A stretch of DNA of 64,000 nucleotides from Streptacidiphilus albus JL83 (GCF_000744705.1 NZ_JQML01000001.1:5094017-5158016), one strand, 5' to 3'. Shown: positions 49,626 through 58,636, counted from the first letter of the stretch. The notes: a model not told the origin generated them from the sequence alone. Translations and numbers: made by a program.

Positions 49626-50774
49626 CTACTCGATCTCGATCGGGCCCTGGCCGACCACGCGCCGCCCGTGCTCCTTCTCCGCCGAACGGGCCTGCGGGGA
49701 ACCGAGGTTCTGCCGGACCGAGTCCAGGATGGTCAGCCCCTGGCCGACCAGCCCGGCGGCGATCTCGCCCAGTCCGTCGGCGCCGTTGAGGACGTTGACA
49801 TTGGCGCCGGCCAGTCCGGCCGCCGCCTCCTTGACGATCTGCGGCAGCTGGTCGATCAGCATCCGGTCCAGCGCCACCCGGTCGTAGGACGCGGCGGCCT
49901 CGGCCTGGACCTTCATCCGGTTGGCCTCGGCCGTGGCCAGCACCCGGATCCGCTCGGCCTCCGCCTCGGCCGGCTTCACGATCTCGGCCACCAGCTGCTG
50001 CTGCCGCAGCTCGGCGGCCCGCTGGGCCAGCTCGGTCTGGGCGATCAGCACCTCCTGGGTGGCGTGGGCCTGGGCCAGCGGACCGGCCTGGGCGGCCTGC
50101 GCCTGGGCCCGGTCGACCTCCGCCGAGTACTCGGCCCGGACCACGGCGGTCTGCCGGGCGTACTCCGCCTGGTTCCGCTCGGCCTCCTGCTGCGCCTGGA
50201 CCGAGGCCTGGGTGGCCTGGGCCTGGGCGATCTGGGCCTGCCGCTGGATCGCGGCCTTGTGCGGGGCGGCCATGGCGGCGATGTAGCCGGTCTGGCCGTC
50301 GTCGATGGACTGGATCTGCAGCGAGTCGACCGTCAGCCCGATCGTCGCCATCTCGGCCTTCGAGGTCTCCAGGACCTCGGTGGCCAGCTTCTGCCGCTCG
50401 GTGACGATCTCCTCGACCGTCATCGAGCCGATGATGGAGCGCAGATGGCCGGCGAAGATCCGGCCGGTCAGGATCGACATCTGGTCCTGGTCGGAGAGGA
50501 ACCGCTGACCGGCGTTGACGATGCTCTCGGTGTCGTTGCCGACCTTGAACGCGATCACCGCGCGCACCGTCAGCGCGATCCCCTGCTTGGTCACACAGGT
50601 CTCGTCGACCTCGGCCTCGCACATGGCCAGCGTCAGGAACCGGGTCTTGCGGAAGACCGGCAGGACGAACGCGCCATGGCCGGTCACCACCCGGAACGGC
50701 GCGGTCCCCATCCCGCGCTTGCCCCCGGAGATCAGCATGGCCTCGTCAGGGGCAGGAACTCGGTAACCGAACAT
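49626..50774 (-). CDS. Flotillin/SPFH (band 7) protein
   Basis: 382 residues, start ATG 50774 (MFGYRVPAPDEAMLISGGK). SPFH domain to about residue 200 (AEVDETCVTKQGIALTVRA, GRIFAGHLRSIIGSMTVEEI, LGLTVDSLQIQSI-type strand), then a long Ala/Gln/Glu-rich coiled coil (AQIAQAQATQASVQAQQEAE, AEAEAERIRVLATAEA) and a C-terminal flotillin tail (QLPQIVKEAAAGLAGA). Oligomerises on membranes into microdomains. No membrane helix is obvious, so attachment is peripheral or via the partner gene upstream. Confidence 0.92.
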   Translation of the reverse strand: MFGYRVPAPDEAMLISGGKRGMGTAPFRVVTGHGAFVLPVFRKTRFLTLAMCEAEVDETCVTKQGIALTVRAVIAFKVGNDTESIVNAGQRFLSDQDQMSILTGRIFAGHLRSIIGSMTVEEIVTERQKLATEVLETSKAEMATIGLTVDSLQIQSIDDGQTGYIAAMAAPHKAAIQRQAQIAQAQATQASVQAQQEAERNQAEYARQTAVVRAEYSAEVDRAQAQAAQAGPLAQAHATQEVLIAQTELAQRAAELRQQQLVAEIVKPAEAEAERIRVLATAEANRMKVQAEAAASYDRVALDRMLIDQLPQIVKEAAAGLAGANVNVLNGADGLGEIAAGLVGQGLTILDSVRQNLGSPQARSAEKEHGRRVVGQGPIEIE

Positions 50775-50785
50775 CCTTCTTCTCC

Positions 50786-51037
50786 TCAACCTGCGTTGTC
50801 CGGCTCCCCGGACAACGCTTCCAACGGATCGGCCCACTCGATGACCTCGACCTGGCGTGAGCCCCGGGAGTTGATCACGAGCACGGGCGCCCCCTTCGGC
50901 AGGGGCTCTTCGGACCAGGCGAGGAAGGTCTCCGTACCACCTCTGACCCGCACCAGAGCCTCTCCCGGACCCGCACTACCACGCGTGCCGAGCAGCAGCA
51001 CTCCGGTACAACCGATCACGGCTTCGTCCGATGCCAT
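50786..51037 (-). CDS. NfeD-like OB-fold protein (soluble)
   Basis: 83 residues, ATG 51037. VIGCTGVLLLGTRGSAGPGEALVRV then TFLAWSEEPLPKGAPVLVINSRG and a C-terminal VEVIEW make the small OB barrel of NfeD C-terminal domains, which partner flotillins. The protease and membrane parts of full NfeD proteins are absent. Only 11 bp upstream of the flotillin start, so co-transcribed and probably co-functioning. Confidence 0.75.
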   Translation of the reverse strand: MASDEAVIGCTGVLLLGTRGSAGPGEALVRVRGGTETFLAWSEEPLPKGAPVLVINSRGSRQVEVIEWADPLEALSGEPDNAG

Positions 51038-51119
51038 CGAAGGCCGTCCCCCCAACGTTCTGTTCCTGGAGGCAGACACTAGTACCAGCGGCCCTCCCGG
51101 CCCATCCCCCACGCAGGTT

Positions 51120-51839
51120 CTAACGGATCTCGGCCGCTCCGCCGCCCGCGGAACCGGGCGTGACGGTCACCCCCAGCAGCTCCCGCAGGGCCCCCGCGCC
51201 GTCCGGGGTGACCCGCAGCGCGCGTCCGGTGCCGATGCGTTGGACCCAGCCCAGCTCGAAGGAGCGTCGGCAGAGCGCCGCGCCCACCGCTCCGGCCAGG
51301 TGCGGTCGGCGCACCGTCCAGTCCAGGCAGCTGCGGAGGGCCGGGCGGCTGCGCGGCATCGCGCCGACGTCGATGCCGAGCCCGGCGAGCCAGTCGACGC
51401 CGGTCCCGGTGACCGCCAACCCGGCCTCGTCGGAGACCAGTCCGCGTTCCAGCGCCGCGTCGGCGACGGCCACGCCCAGGTCGCCGGCCAGGTGGTCGTA
51501 GCAGAGCCGGGCCCGGGCCTCGGCGCTGCGCCGGACCGAGGCGCGCAGGTTCTCCGGCGGCGAGGCGGCGTCGCCGGCCAGCGGATGGCCGGACAGCTCC
51601 TCGATCAGCGTGGCCGTCCGGGCGTCGGCCAGGCGGACGTAGCGGTGCCGGCCCTGGCGCTCCTCGACCAGCAGACCGGCGGCGACCAGCCGGGACAGGT
51701 GCTCGCTCGCGGTGGACGGCGAGACGCCGGCGTGCCGGGCGAGCTCGCCCGCGGTCCAGGCCCGGCCGTCGAGCAGGGCCAGGCAGAAGGAGGCACGGGT
51801 GTGGTCGGCGAGCAGGGCGGCGATCTCGGCGAGGGGCAT
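51120..51839 (-). CDS. ArsR-family transcriptional regulator
   Basis: 239 residues, ATG 51839. MPLAEIAALLADHTRASFCL and WTAGELARHAGVSPSTASEHLSRLVAAGLLVEERQGRHRYVRL form an ArsR winged helix. The C-terminal ~140 residues are an added effector region (RARLCYDHLAGDLGVAVADA, LCRRSFELGWVQR, then ALRVTPDGAGALRELLG) without known ligand motif. The CxxC metal site of SmtB-type sensors is not seen in the HTH. Stands alone before the S53 peptidase. Confidence 0.87.
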   Translation of the reverse strand: MPLAEIAALLADHTRASFCLALLDGRAWTAGELARHAGVSPSTASEHLSRLVAAGLLVEERQGRHRYVRLADARTATLIEELSGHPLAGDAASPPENLRASVRRSAEARARLCYDHLAGDLGVAVADAALERGLVSDEAGLAVTGTGVDWLAGLGIDVGAMPRSRPALRSCLDWTVRRPHLAGAVGAALCRRSFELGWVQRIGTGRALRVTPDGAGALRELLGVTVTPGSAGGGAAEIR

Positions 51840-51975
51840 GACACCAGGATGCCCCCGGCACGGTTCGGCGCCGGCCGAACCGTGCCGGGGGCGGTCTGGG
51901 TGCCCGGCAGTGGAGCGTGTGCTGGGTGGTGCGGTCGAGCTCGTGCGGGCAGGGTGGTGCGTACTGGGTCGCGGG

Positions 51976-53352
51976 TCAGCGCGAGTGCGCCGCCAGCGCC
52001 TTCACGAAGAGCGTGGCGTTGATGGTGCCCCAGCCGGTGGCCAGGTCGTAGCCGTGGCCGGCCGAGTAGCCCTTGACGCCCTGGAAGCTGTTGTTGCCGG
52101 TGGTGATGTCGACGATGCCGTCGGCGGCCGGCCGGCTCTCGCCCATGGCGTACAGCTCGGGGTTGATCAGGCCGAGGCGGTGGCCCGCCTTCTGGTCGGC
52201 GAGGGCGACGATGCCGGAGAAGATCGGCGTCGCCTCACTGGTGCCGCCGACGATCCCCCAGCCCTGGCCGGGCAGGTAGGACGAGTAGACCCAGGCGCCG
52301 CCGTTGACCGCGGCGCTCATGCTGATGTCCGGGGTGCCGCGGTGGTTGCCGACGACCTTGGCGACGCCGTTCTGGTACGAGGGACGGCCGAACACGGCGG
52401 ACAGGCCGCCGCCGCCGGCGCCGTAGCCGTCGTTCCAGGTGGTGTCGGGCGCGGTGCGGGCGCCGGCGTTGTTCAGCGTCAGCTGGGAGCCGCCGACCGA
52501 GGTCACCAGCGGGTCCGAGGACGGCCAGGAGTTGGCCGGGTCCTTGTAGAGGCCGCCGCTGTTGTTGTCGCTCGCGGCGCCCTCGTCGCCGGCCGCACCG
52601 AGCACGGTGACGTTGTGCCGGGCGGCGTCGGTGAAGGCGTAGCGGAGGTCGGTCAGCGAGGGCGTGCCCTTCTTCCCGAAGCCGGGGAAGGTGTTCTCGG
52701 TCGCGCCGAAGCTCTGCGAGATGACGTCGCCGACACCGTGGTTGATCAGGTACGTCTCGGCGTCCATCATCTGCGGCAGGCCGCTGGTGCCCTCGTTCTC
52801 GTTCACCGCGGTCTCGACCAGCACGATCCGCGCGCCGGGGGCGACGGCGTGGGCGTACTCGACGTCCAGGGTGGTCTCGCCGGCCCAGCCGGTCTGGTTG
52901 GTGTCCTTCGGGTTCCAGGCGGGGACCTTCCCCCACTTGACCACGTTCACGGTGGTGTTCGGCAGGCCCCAGGCCTTGTCGAAGACACTGAGGTCGTGCT
53001 GGATGGTCGGCGAGCCGTAGGAGTCCACGATCACGATGGTCCGGCCCTTGCCGGTGATCCCGGCGCGGTACAGCGGGTTGAGGTTGTAGGCGTCCCGGTA
53101 CTGCAGCGGCGAGTAGCAGCGGACCTTGAACTTCGCCAGGCAGGCGGTGGTGGAGATCGGCGAGGTCGCGCCGGATATCAGGGTGTGGCCGGCCACGGCC
53201 GGCACGACCTGGACGGACGGCGTCGCGGTCGGCGCGGCGCCCGCGACGGCACCGAAGGGTGCGGCACCCGAGAACGCCGCCACGGCCGCAGCAGAGGCCG
53301 TGAGGGCGGCGGCGGTCCTGGCGGTGCGAGCACGAACGGTGGAGCGGTCCAT
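51976..53352 (-). CDS. Secreted S53 (sedolisin) serine-carboxyl peptidase
   Basis: 458 residues from ATG 53352 with GAGGAG four bases upstream. Signal peptide (AAALTASAAAVAAFSGAA) and no long pro-domain are seen. Catalytic set: Glu159 and Asp163 in AGETTLDVEYAHAV, oxyanion Asp in LGAAGDEGAA and Ser372 in GGTSEATPIFSG; the calcium-site end is GYDLATGWGTIN. Acid-active endopeptidase expected to be exported. Most family members carry an N-terminal inhibitory pro-domain of ~180 residues, which is short here (~60 residues before the catalytic part). Its upstream region holds GTGAT-A-ATCAC. Confidence 0.92.
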   Translation of the reverse strand: MDRSTVRARTARTAAALTASAAAVAAFSGAAPFGAVAGAAPTATPSVQVVPAVAGHTLISGATSPISTTACLAKFKVRCYSPLQYRDAYNLNPLYRAGITGKGRTIVIVDSYGSPTIQHDLSVFDKAWGLPNTTVNVVKWGKVPAWNPKDTNQTGWAGETTLDVEYAHAVAPGARIVLVETAVNENEGTSGLPQMMDAETYLINHGVGDVISQSFGATENTFPGFGKKGTPSLTDLRYAFTDAARHNVTVLGAAGDEGAASDNNSGGLYKDPANSWPSSDPLVTSVGGSQLTLNNAGARTAPDTTWNDGYGAGGGGLSAVFGRPSYQNGVAKVVGNHRGTPDISMSAAVNGGAWVYSSYLPGQGWGIVGGTSEATPIFSGIVALADQKAGHRLGLINPELYAMGESRPAADGIVDITTGNNSFQGVKGYSAGHGYDLATGWGTINATLFVKALAAHSR

Positions 53353-53470
53353 GGATCTCCTCAGGCAGTGGGCAGTGGGCGGCGTCCTGCGGGTGCGCGG
53401 GCGGCCCCGTCGGAGCGCGTCGGAGCGCGACGGAACCCGTCGGGGCGCGGCAGGAGCGCCCCCGACCGAA

Positions 53471-53481
53471 GTGATAATCAC
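53471..53481. promoter_or_regulatory. Palindrome upstream of the S53 peptidase
   Basis: GTGAT-A-ATCAC, perfect 5-1-5, 119 bp before the start codon. Weak evidence for a regulator site. Confidence 0.3.
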
Positions 53482-53622
53482 CCACCGCATCCCCGCTGTG
53501 ACACCCCCGATCGGGGGGACCTGGCAGCCGACCGGCGACTTGCCACTGCCGGACCACCCAACATCAGGCGTCATGTCTGGTATTGACGGTATGTCAGTGA
53601 CAGGAGAGCAGTCCGGTCCGGT

Positions 53623-54435
53623 TCAGGGGGCGCGGAAGAAGGCGGGGAAGGCCGGCGCCAGCAGCGGCCGCCGCCCCCAGGCCGTGATCCTGCCGCGGGC
53701 GATGGCGCTCCACGGGTTGCACCGGCCCAGGGCGATCAGCAGGAAGGTGACCGGCTCGGTGACGATGGTGCAGTCCGGCCGGGGCGAGCTGCCGGGGGTC
53801 ACGCTGAGGACGCCCCGCTCGAAGGCGGCGGTGAAGCGCGGCCCGCCGCGCAGGCCCAGGGTGAAGCGGGCGGTGAGGCCGTCCACGGCCTGCCGGTCGA
53901 CCACCCGGGGCATCGCCGTGGTGAGGAAGGGCAGGCACAGCTCGGCCCGCTCGCGGTCGAGCATGTGCGGCCGGCGCAGTGCCCGGGCGAGGTCCCAGCC
54001 GTGGCCGAGGACATGGGTCAGCAGATAGGAGTCCAGGACCGACAGCTCCATCGGGCCCATCGGCGTCACGGTCGGGGTGGACGGCGGCAGCGCCGCGGAG
54101 GCGGCGACGAAGTCACGGGCGCCGGCGGTGATCGCGTCGGCCAGCGGGGCGGGGGCCCGCTCGGTGAACTCGGCCAGCGACACCGCGTTGGCGGCGGCCA
54201 GTCCGCCCGGCGTGCCGTCGCCGTACGGGGGCTCCAGGCCGGCCGCGAGGTCCGCCATCAGCCGGTTGGCGAGCGCGAGATGGGCCGCTGCCTCGCCGAC
54301 GCTCCACTCCGATCCGGGGACCCGGACCGCCGGGTCGACGCCGGTGCGCAGCAGCGCGGCGACGGACTCGGCGGTCGCCAGTATCGCCTCGTGCAGCGGT
54401 GCGCGCCCGTCGGGTCCGGGCAGGGGAGCAGTCAT
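53623..54435 (-). CDS. Maleylpyruvate isomerase-like (DinB/MDMPI) protein with SCP2 domain
   Basis: 270 residues, start 54435. N-terminal four-helix MDMPI domain (SEWSVGEAAAHLALANRLM with the conserved His ligand region, and LTHVLGHGWDLARAL) and a C-terminal SCP2-like sheet (LTARFTLGLRGGPRFTAAF, GRCNPWSAIARGRIT). This pairing is common for actinobacterial mycothiol-dependent or sterol-binding-like proteins. Substrate unknown. 71 bp before the kinase gene, same strand. Confidence 0.8.
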   Translation of the reverse strand: MTAPLPGPDGRAPLHEAILATAESVAALLRTGVDPAVRVPGSEWSVGEAAAHLALANRLMADLAAGLEPPYGDGTPGGLAAANAVSLAEFTERAPAPLADAITAGARDFVAASAALPPSTPTVTPMGPMELSVLDSYLLTHVLGHGWDLARALRRPHMLDRERAELCLPFLTTAMPRVVDRQAVDGLTARFTLGLRGGPRFTAAFERGVLSVTPGSSPRPDCTIVTEPVTFLLIALGRCNPWSAIARGRITAWGRRPLLAPAFPAFFRAP

Positions 54436-54506
54436 GGAGCCGAAGCGTGGCCCAACGGGGCCGGGCTGTCCAGGGGCGGCGCAGCGGGCGCTCCCCCGCC
54501 ACCGGG

Positions 54507-56429
54507 TCAGTACGGCGTCGTCCCGCAGTAGGAGGGCGTCCAGGCGGAGGCGCCGTAGGCGTTGGCCGCGCGGACGGAGACGCAGATGTTGTCACCGGAG
54601 TACGGTCCGTCGATGACGTAGCTGGTCCCGCCGGTGGAGTAGACGGTGTTCACATTGCCGTTGCTGTCGGTGTAGTGGATGTCGTAGCCGGTCGCGCCGG
54701 ACTCCGCCGACCAGGACACGGTGAGCGGCATGCTGCAGGCGCCGAAGCAGGACTCGTTGTACAGGGCGTTGAAGCCGGTCATGTTCCCCGGCGGCCGTCC
54801 GGCCGCGGGGGTGGTCGGTGCGCTGTGCGTCGGCGCGCTGCCGTGCGTCGGCGTGGACGAGCCCGGCGCGCCGCCGCTGGTCGAGCCGTTCGACGACCCG
54901 CCGGAGGACCCGGCGGTTCCGCCGGCGGACCCGTTGTTCGCTCCGCCGTTCGTACCGCTGTTCGCTCCGCCGTTCGTACCGCTGTTCGTTCCGCCGTTCG
55001 TACCCGCCGACGACCCCGGGTTCGATCCTCCGGTCGTGCCCCCCGGCGGCGTCGCCCCGGCCGATCTGCCCGGGGAGCCGCCGGACGACGCCGACGGACG
55101 GCTCGGAGCGGGGCTGCCGGAACTCCCGCTCGTGGTGCCGCCGGTAGCGGTCGGGGTGCTGCCGGTGGAGGCACTCGACCGGGGCGTCCCCTGGCTGCCC
55201 GGGCTCTGGGCGGCGGCGTGGTTCCCGCCGTCGTCGAGGGTGACCGCGAGCAGCACGACGAGGGCCACCGCTCCGGCTGCGGCGGAGGCTGCCAGTATTC
55301 GGCGCCGGGGCCCGCGTTCGGGCTCGTGCCCGCCTTCGTGGCCTGCGGGCAGGAGCCTCGGCCGGACGGTGGTCCCGTCCCGGGTCTCGCCCCCGGCCGC
55401 CGGAACGTCACCCCCGGCCGGCGCCGCCGGGCCCGGCGGGTTCGCCGGCGCCGCCGGGGCGAGCGGGGCCACCGGGTCCGCCGGGTCCGTGACCACGGCC
55501 ACCACCGCGCCGGCGTCCGAAGGCGCCTTGTCCTCCTCGTCCCTCTTCTGCTCCTCCTCGGCAGCTGCGCCGCCCTCCGGCAGGGGCTCCGGGCGCGTCG
55601 CCGGGACCGGGCCCAGGCACGAGCCGGCCTCCTCGCGGAGCGCTGCGGCCAGCTCCTCCGGCGTCGGCCGGTCCTCGGGCTGCTTGGCCAGACAGTGCCT
55701 GATGATCCGGGCCAGGTCGTCCGGGACGAGGTCGAGTTGGGGCTCCTCGTAGACGATCCGGAAGCCGATCCCGTAGGAGTCGTCCTGACCGAAGGGGTGC
55801 TCGCCGGTGACCGCGAAGGCCAGCACCAGGCCCAGGGCGAAGACGTCCGCGGCAGGTCCCACCCGGGACCTGCCGCGCAGTTGCTCCGGTGCCATGTACT
55901 GGGGCGTGCCCAGCACCGCGCCGGTCTGGGTCAGGGTGGTGACCGCCGTGCCCCGGGCGATGCCGAAGTCGATCAGCCTGGGACCCTCGCCCGACAGCAG
56001 GATGTTCCCCGGCTTGACGTCCCGGTGCACCAGGCCGGCGGCGTGGATCGCCGCCAGGGCCTCGGCCAGGTGGGCCCCGGTGCTCCTGACCGACGCGGCG
56101 TCCAGCGGCCCGCGCTTGACGATCACCGTGTGCAGCGACGGGGCCGGCACGTACTCGGTGGCGAGCCACGGCTGTTCGGACTCGACGTCGTAGTCGATGA
56201 CGGCCGCGACATGACGCCCGGTCACCGCCTTCGTGGCGAGGACCTCCCGCCGGAATCGCTCACGGAAGGCCGCGTCCTGGGCCAGCTCCTCGTTGATGAC
56301 CTTCACGGCCGCGGTGACGCCGTCGTCCCGGTGCCCCAGGTAGACCCGGCCCATGCCGCCCGCTCCGAGCAGCCCGATCACCCGGTAGGGACCGATGTGT
56401 TCCGGGTCCCCGTCCTGCACCGGCTTCAA
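54507..56429 (-). CDS. Membrane Ser/Thr protein kinase with extracytoplasmic Fn3-like sensor
   Basis: 640 residues from a TTG at 56429 (MKPVQDGDPEHIGPYRVIG; GGGGTGGGG upstream); an ATG at 56546 opens the frame but the extra residues look non-coding. Kinase ~10-275: GAGGMGRVYLGHR, AAVKVINEEL, HRDVKPGNILL, DFGIA, YMAPEQL. A charged linker, a membrane helix (~380-400, AASAAAGAVALVVLLAVTL), a long Ser/Gly/Thr-rich repeat with GGTNSGTNGGANSGTNGG (~405-545), then an Fn3-like domain with four Cys (CFGACSMPLTVSWSAESG). PknB-type signalling topology; the repeat may span the cell wall. Confidence 0.93.
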   Translation of the reverse strand: MKPVQDGDPEHIGPYRVIGLLGAGGMGRVYLGHRDDGVTAAVKVINEELAQDAAFRERFRREVLATKAVTGRHVAAVIDYDVESEQPWLATEYVPAPSLHTVIVKRGPLDAASVRSTGAHLAEALAAIHAAGLVHRDVKPGNILLSGEGPRLIDFGIARGTAVTTLTQTGAVLGTPQYMAPEQLRGRSRVGPAADVFALGLVLAFAVTGEHPFGQDDSYGIGFRIVYEEPQLDLVPDDLARIIRHCLAKQPEDRPTPEELAAALREEAGSCLGPVPATRPEPLPEGGAAAEEEQKRDEEDKAPSDAGAVVAVVTDPADPVAPLAPAAPANPPGPAAPAGGDVPAAGGETRDGTTVRPRLLPAGHEGGHEPERGPRRRILAASAAAGAVALVVLLAVTLDDGGNHAAAQSPGSQGTPRSSASTGSTPTATGGTTSGSSGSPAPSRPSASSGGSPGRSAGATPPGGTTGGSNPGSSAGTNGGTNSGTNGGANSGTNGGANNGSAGGTAGSSGGSSNGSTSGGAPGSSTPTHGSAPTHSAPTTPAAGRPPGNMTGFNALYNESCFGACSMPLTVSWSAESGATGYDIHYTDSNGNVNTVYSTGGTSYVIDGPYSGDNICVSVRAANAYGASAWTPSYCGTTPY

Positions 56430-56517
56430 TGCCCCACCCCCGTTGTCGGCCCCCGCCAGGCTTGCACCGGCGACATTGAACCACAGCGTGTCGAACGGCT
56501 CGCGTCCCGCGCTCCGG

Positions 56518-57477
56518 CTACGCCACCCCGGCGCCGACCGCCTCACGGGCGTCCGCCGCCGGGAGCCAGTCCGCTCCGGGCCGGTACTCCAACCACCGGT
56601 CGGCGCGGCCGGATTCGGTGAAGGCCGCGACCAGCGCGGACCGGTCGGGGTGCCGGTCGGCCGACCGCCACAGCAGCGACCAGGCGTACAGCGGAGTGGG
56701 CTGCACCAGCGGCACGGCCCGGACCCGGGCGCCCTCGGGCAGCGGTGCGTCGGCCGGGAAGAGGGTGAAGCCGCCGGGCAGTGCGGCGACCCGGGCCATC
56801 AGGTGCTCCGGCCCCAGGTTGGCCCCGCCGTCCACCGCCGGACCGAAGCGCTCGGCGAAGCGCTGGAGGAACTCCAGCCGGTCGATCGCGGCCGGCGACA
56901 CCAGGGTGCCGTCGGCCAGCTGGTCCGGACGCAGGGCGTCGCGGCCCGCCAGCGGATGGTCCAACCCGAGCACGGCGTCCATCGGTTCGAGCCGGACCAG
57001 CCGGTGCGTCAGCGCCGCGTCCCAGTCCGGGCCGAGGGCGTGGACCCGGCCGAACCCGAGGTCGGCCTCCCCGCGCACCAGCGCCGCGATCGCGGTCGGC
57101 AGGTCGCGGGCGGCGCCGACCTCGGGGGCGGGCCCGGTGAAGTGTTCGAGGGCCCGGCCGACGGTCCGCATCGGCGCGAACAGGTGCCCCCAGGCGTCCA
57201 GTCGCAGCGGCTGTCCGCCCTGGCGCACCGCGCGTACCGCGACCTCCGCGGCGGCGATGGCGGCGATGGCGGGTTCGAGGAACCGGCGGCCCGCGTCGGT
57301 GGGTTCGACGGTCCGGCCGTCCCGGAGCACCAGGGCGGCGCCGAGTGCCTCCTCCAGCCTGGCCAGTCGCTTCGACAGCGCCTGCTGGCTGACCATCAGC
57401 TCCTCGGCGGCCCGCCCGAAATGGCGGTGCTCGCAGATCGCGACGAATGCGCGGGCCTGCCCGAGATCCAGTTCCAT
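56518..57477 (-). CDS. LysR-family transcriptional regulator
   Basis: 319 residues, ATG 57477. N-terminal HTH (LGQARAFVAICEHRHFGRAA, then LMVSQQALSKRLARLEEALG) and a two-lobed effector domain (LVRGEADLGFGRV, LVRLEPMDAVLGLDHPLAG). Divergent from the quinone reductase gene; the promoter region has GACAA-ccgttgc-TTGTC, a T-N11-A-type LysR site. It likely activates the reductase/SnoaL pair. Confidence 0.9.
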   Translation of the reverse strand: MELDLGQARAFVAICEHRHFGRAAEELMVSQQALSKRLARLEEALGAALVLRDGRTVEPTDAGRRFLEPAIAAIAAAEVAVRAVRQGGQPLRLDAWGHLFAPMRTVGRALEHFTGPAPEVGAARDLPTAIAALVRGEADLGFGRVHALGPDWDAALTHRLVRLEPMDAVLGLDHPLAGRDALRPDQLADGTLVSPAAIDRLEFLQRFAERFGPAVDGGANLGPEHLMARVAALPGGFTLFPADAPLPEGARVRAVPLVQPTPLYAWSLLWRSADRHPDRSALVAAFTESGRADRWLEYRPGADWLPAADAREAVGAGVA

Positions 57478-57493
57478 GGCTCCCAGCTTGGGC

Positions 57494-57510
57494 GACAACC
57501 GTTGCTTGTC
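57494..57510. promoter_or_regulatory. LysR-type operator candidate
   Basis: GACAA (57494-57498) and TTGTC (57506-57510) invert around seven bases in the 141-bp divergent region, directly upstream of the LysR start. Fits the T-N11-A pattern. Confidence 0.45.
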
Positions 57511-57618
57511 AAACCGTCCGAACGGCTGTTGGAACGGGGGACCCGGCCGCGCTTGGCTGGTCGCAGCGAAAGGGGCCGCCGGGAATCCGGCGGAACGCGG
57601 AAGCGGAGGAGTCGACCA

Positions 57619-58539
57619 ATGAAGGTACTGCTGCCCACCGGTGGGCCTGCGGCGAACGTGGTGGCCGGGCAGGCGCCCGAGCCGGTCCCGCGCCCCGACG
57701 AGGTGCTGCTGAAGGTCGAGGCCTTCTCGGTGAACCGGGGCGAGACCTTCCTGCTGGAGGACCCGCAGCCGGGCTGGCGGCCCGGCAAGGACGTGGCCGG
57801 GCTGGTCGTCCAGGCGGCCGCGGACGGCACCGGACCGGCGGTGGGCAGCCGGGTGGTGGGGCATCCGCCGCAGGACGGCTGGGCCGAGTACGTCGCCGTC
57901 CCGGTCGGCTCGCTGACCGAACTGCCCGACTCGGTCTCCACGCTGGAGGCGGCCGCGCTGCCGTTGGCCGGACTCACCGCGCTGCGGCTGCTGCGCACCG
58001 CCGGGGATGTGACCGGGCGGCGGATCCTGATCACCGGGGCCTCCGGCGGGGTCGGCCACTACTTCACCGAACTCGCCGCGGGTGCGGGCGCGGTGGTGAC
58101 CGCCGTCAGCCGGGACGCGCAGCGCGGCGGACGGCTGGCCGAGCTCGGCGCGGCCGAGGTCGTCCACGACGTGGCCGAGGCCGTCGGCCCGTTCGACATC
58201 GTGCTGGAGTCCACCGGTGGCAAGGCCTTCGCCCAGGCGGTGGCCCGGCTGGCGCCGCGCGGCACCCTGGTCTGGTTCGGCCAGGCCAGCCGCGAGCCGG
58301 TCACGGTCGACTTCTTCGACCTGCTCGCCGGGGCCCGGTCGGCCACCATCCGGCACTTCGCCTACGTCGACTCCGACACCCCCTACGGCGAGGACCTCGC
58401 CACCCTGGTCCGGCTGACCGCCGCCGGACGGCTGCACCCGGAGCTCGGCCTGGTGGCGGACTGGTCGGCCACCGCCGAGGCCATCACCGCCCTGCGCGAG
58501 CGCCGGGTGCGCGGCAACATCGTCCTCACCCTGTCCTGA
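57619..58539 (+). CDS. Zinc-independent medium-chain (quinone reductase-type) oxidoreductase
   Basis: 306 residues, ATG 57619. Substrate domain (LLKVEAFSVNRGETFLLED, GKDVAGLVVQAA) and Rossmann NAD(P)H domain (RILITGASGGVGHYFTELAAG), then LESTGGKAFAQAVARLAPRG. Lacks the catalytic zinc Cys-His of alcohol dehydrogenases, which places it with quinone oxidoreductases (NADPH:quinone or enone). Divergent from LysR; the stop is in the first unit of a 17-bp tandem repeat. Followed by a SnoaL-like gene. Confidence 0.88.
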   Translation: MKVLLPTGGPAANVVAGQAPEPVPRPDEVLLKVEAFSVNRGETFLLEDPQPGWRPGKDVAGLVVQAAADGTGPAVGSRVVGHPPQDGWAEYVAVPVGSLTELPDSVSTLEAAALPLAGLTALRLLRTAGDVTGRRILITGASGGVGHYFTELAAGAGAVVTAVSRDAQRGGRLAELGAAEVVHDVAEAVGPFDIVLESTGGKAFAQAVARLAPRGTLVWFGQASREPVTVDFFDLLAGARSATIRHFAYVDSDTPYGEDLATLVRLTAAGRLHPELGLVADWSATAEAITALRERRVRGNIVLTLS

Positions 58540-58618
58540 CCACCACAGCGTCCCGAACGTCACAGCGTCCTGACCACCACAGCGTCCTGACCACCACAGC
58601 GTCCCCGAACACCAGCGT
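58535..58618. repeat. Tandem repeat of about 17 bp at a stop codon
   Basis: Units like CCTGACCACCACAGCGT at 58535, 58552 (diverged), 58569, 58586, and a degenerate 58603. The TGA stop of the reductase (58537-58539) is in the first unit. Confidence 0.92.
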
Positions 58619-58636
58619 CCTTGGGAGTCGTCCACC

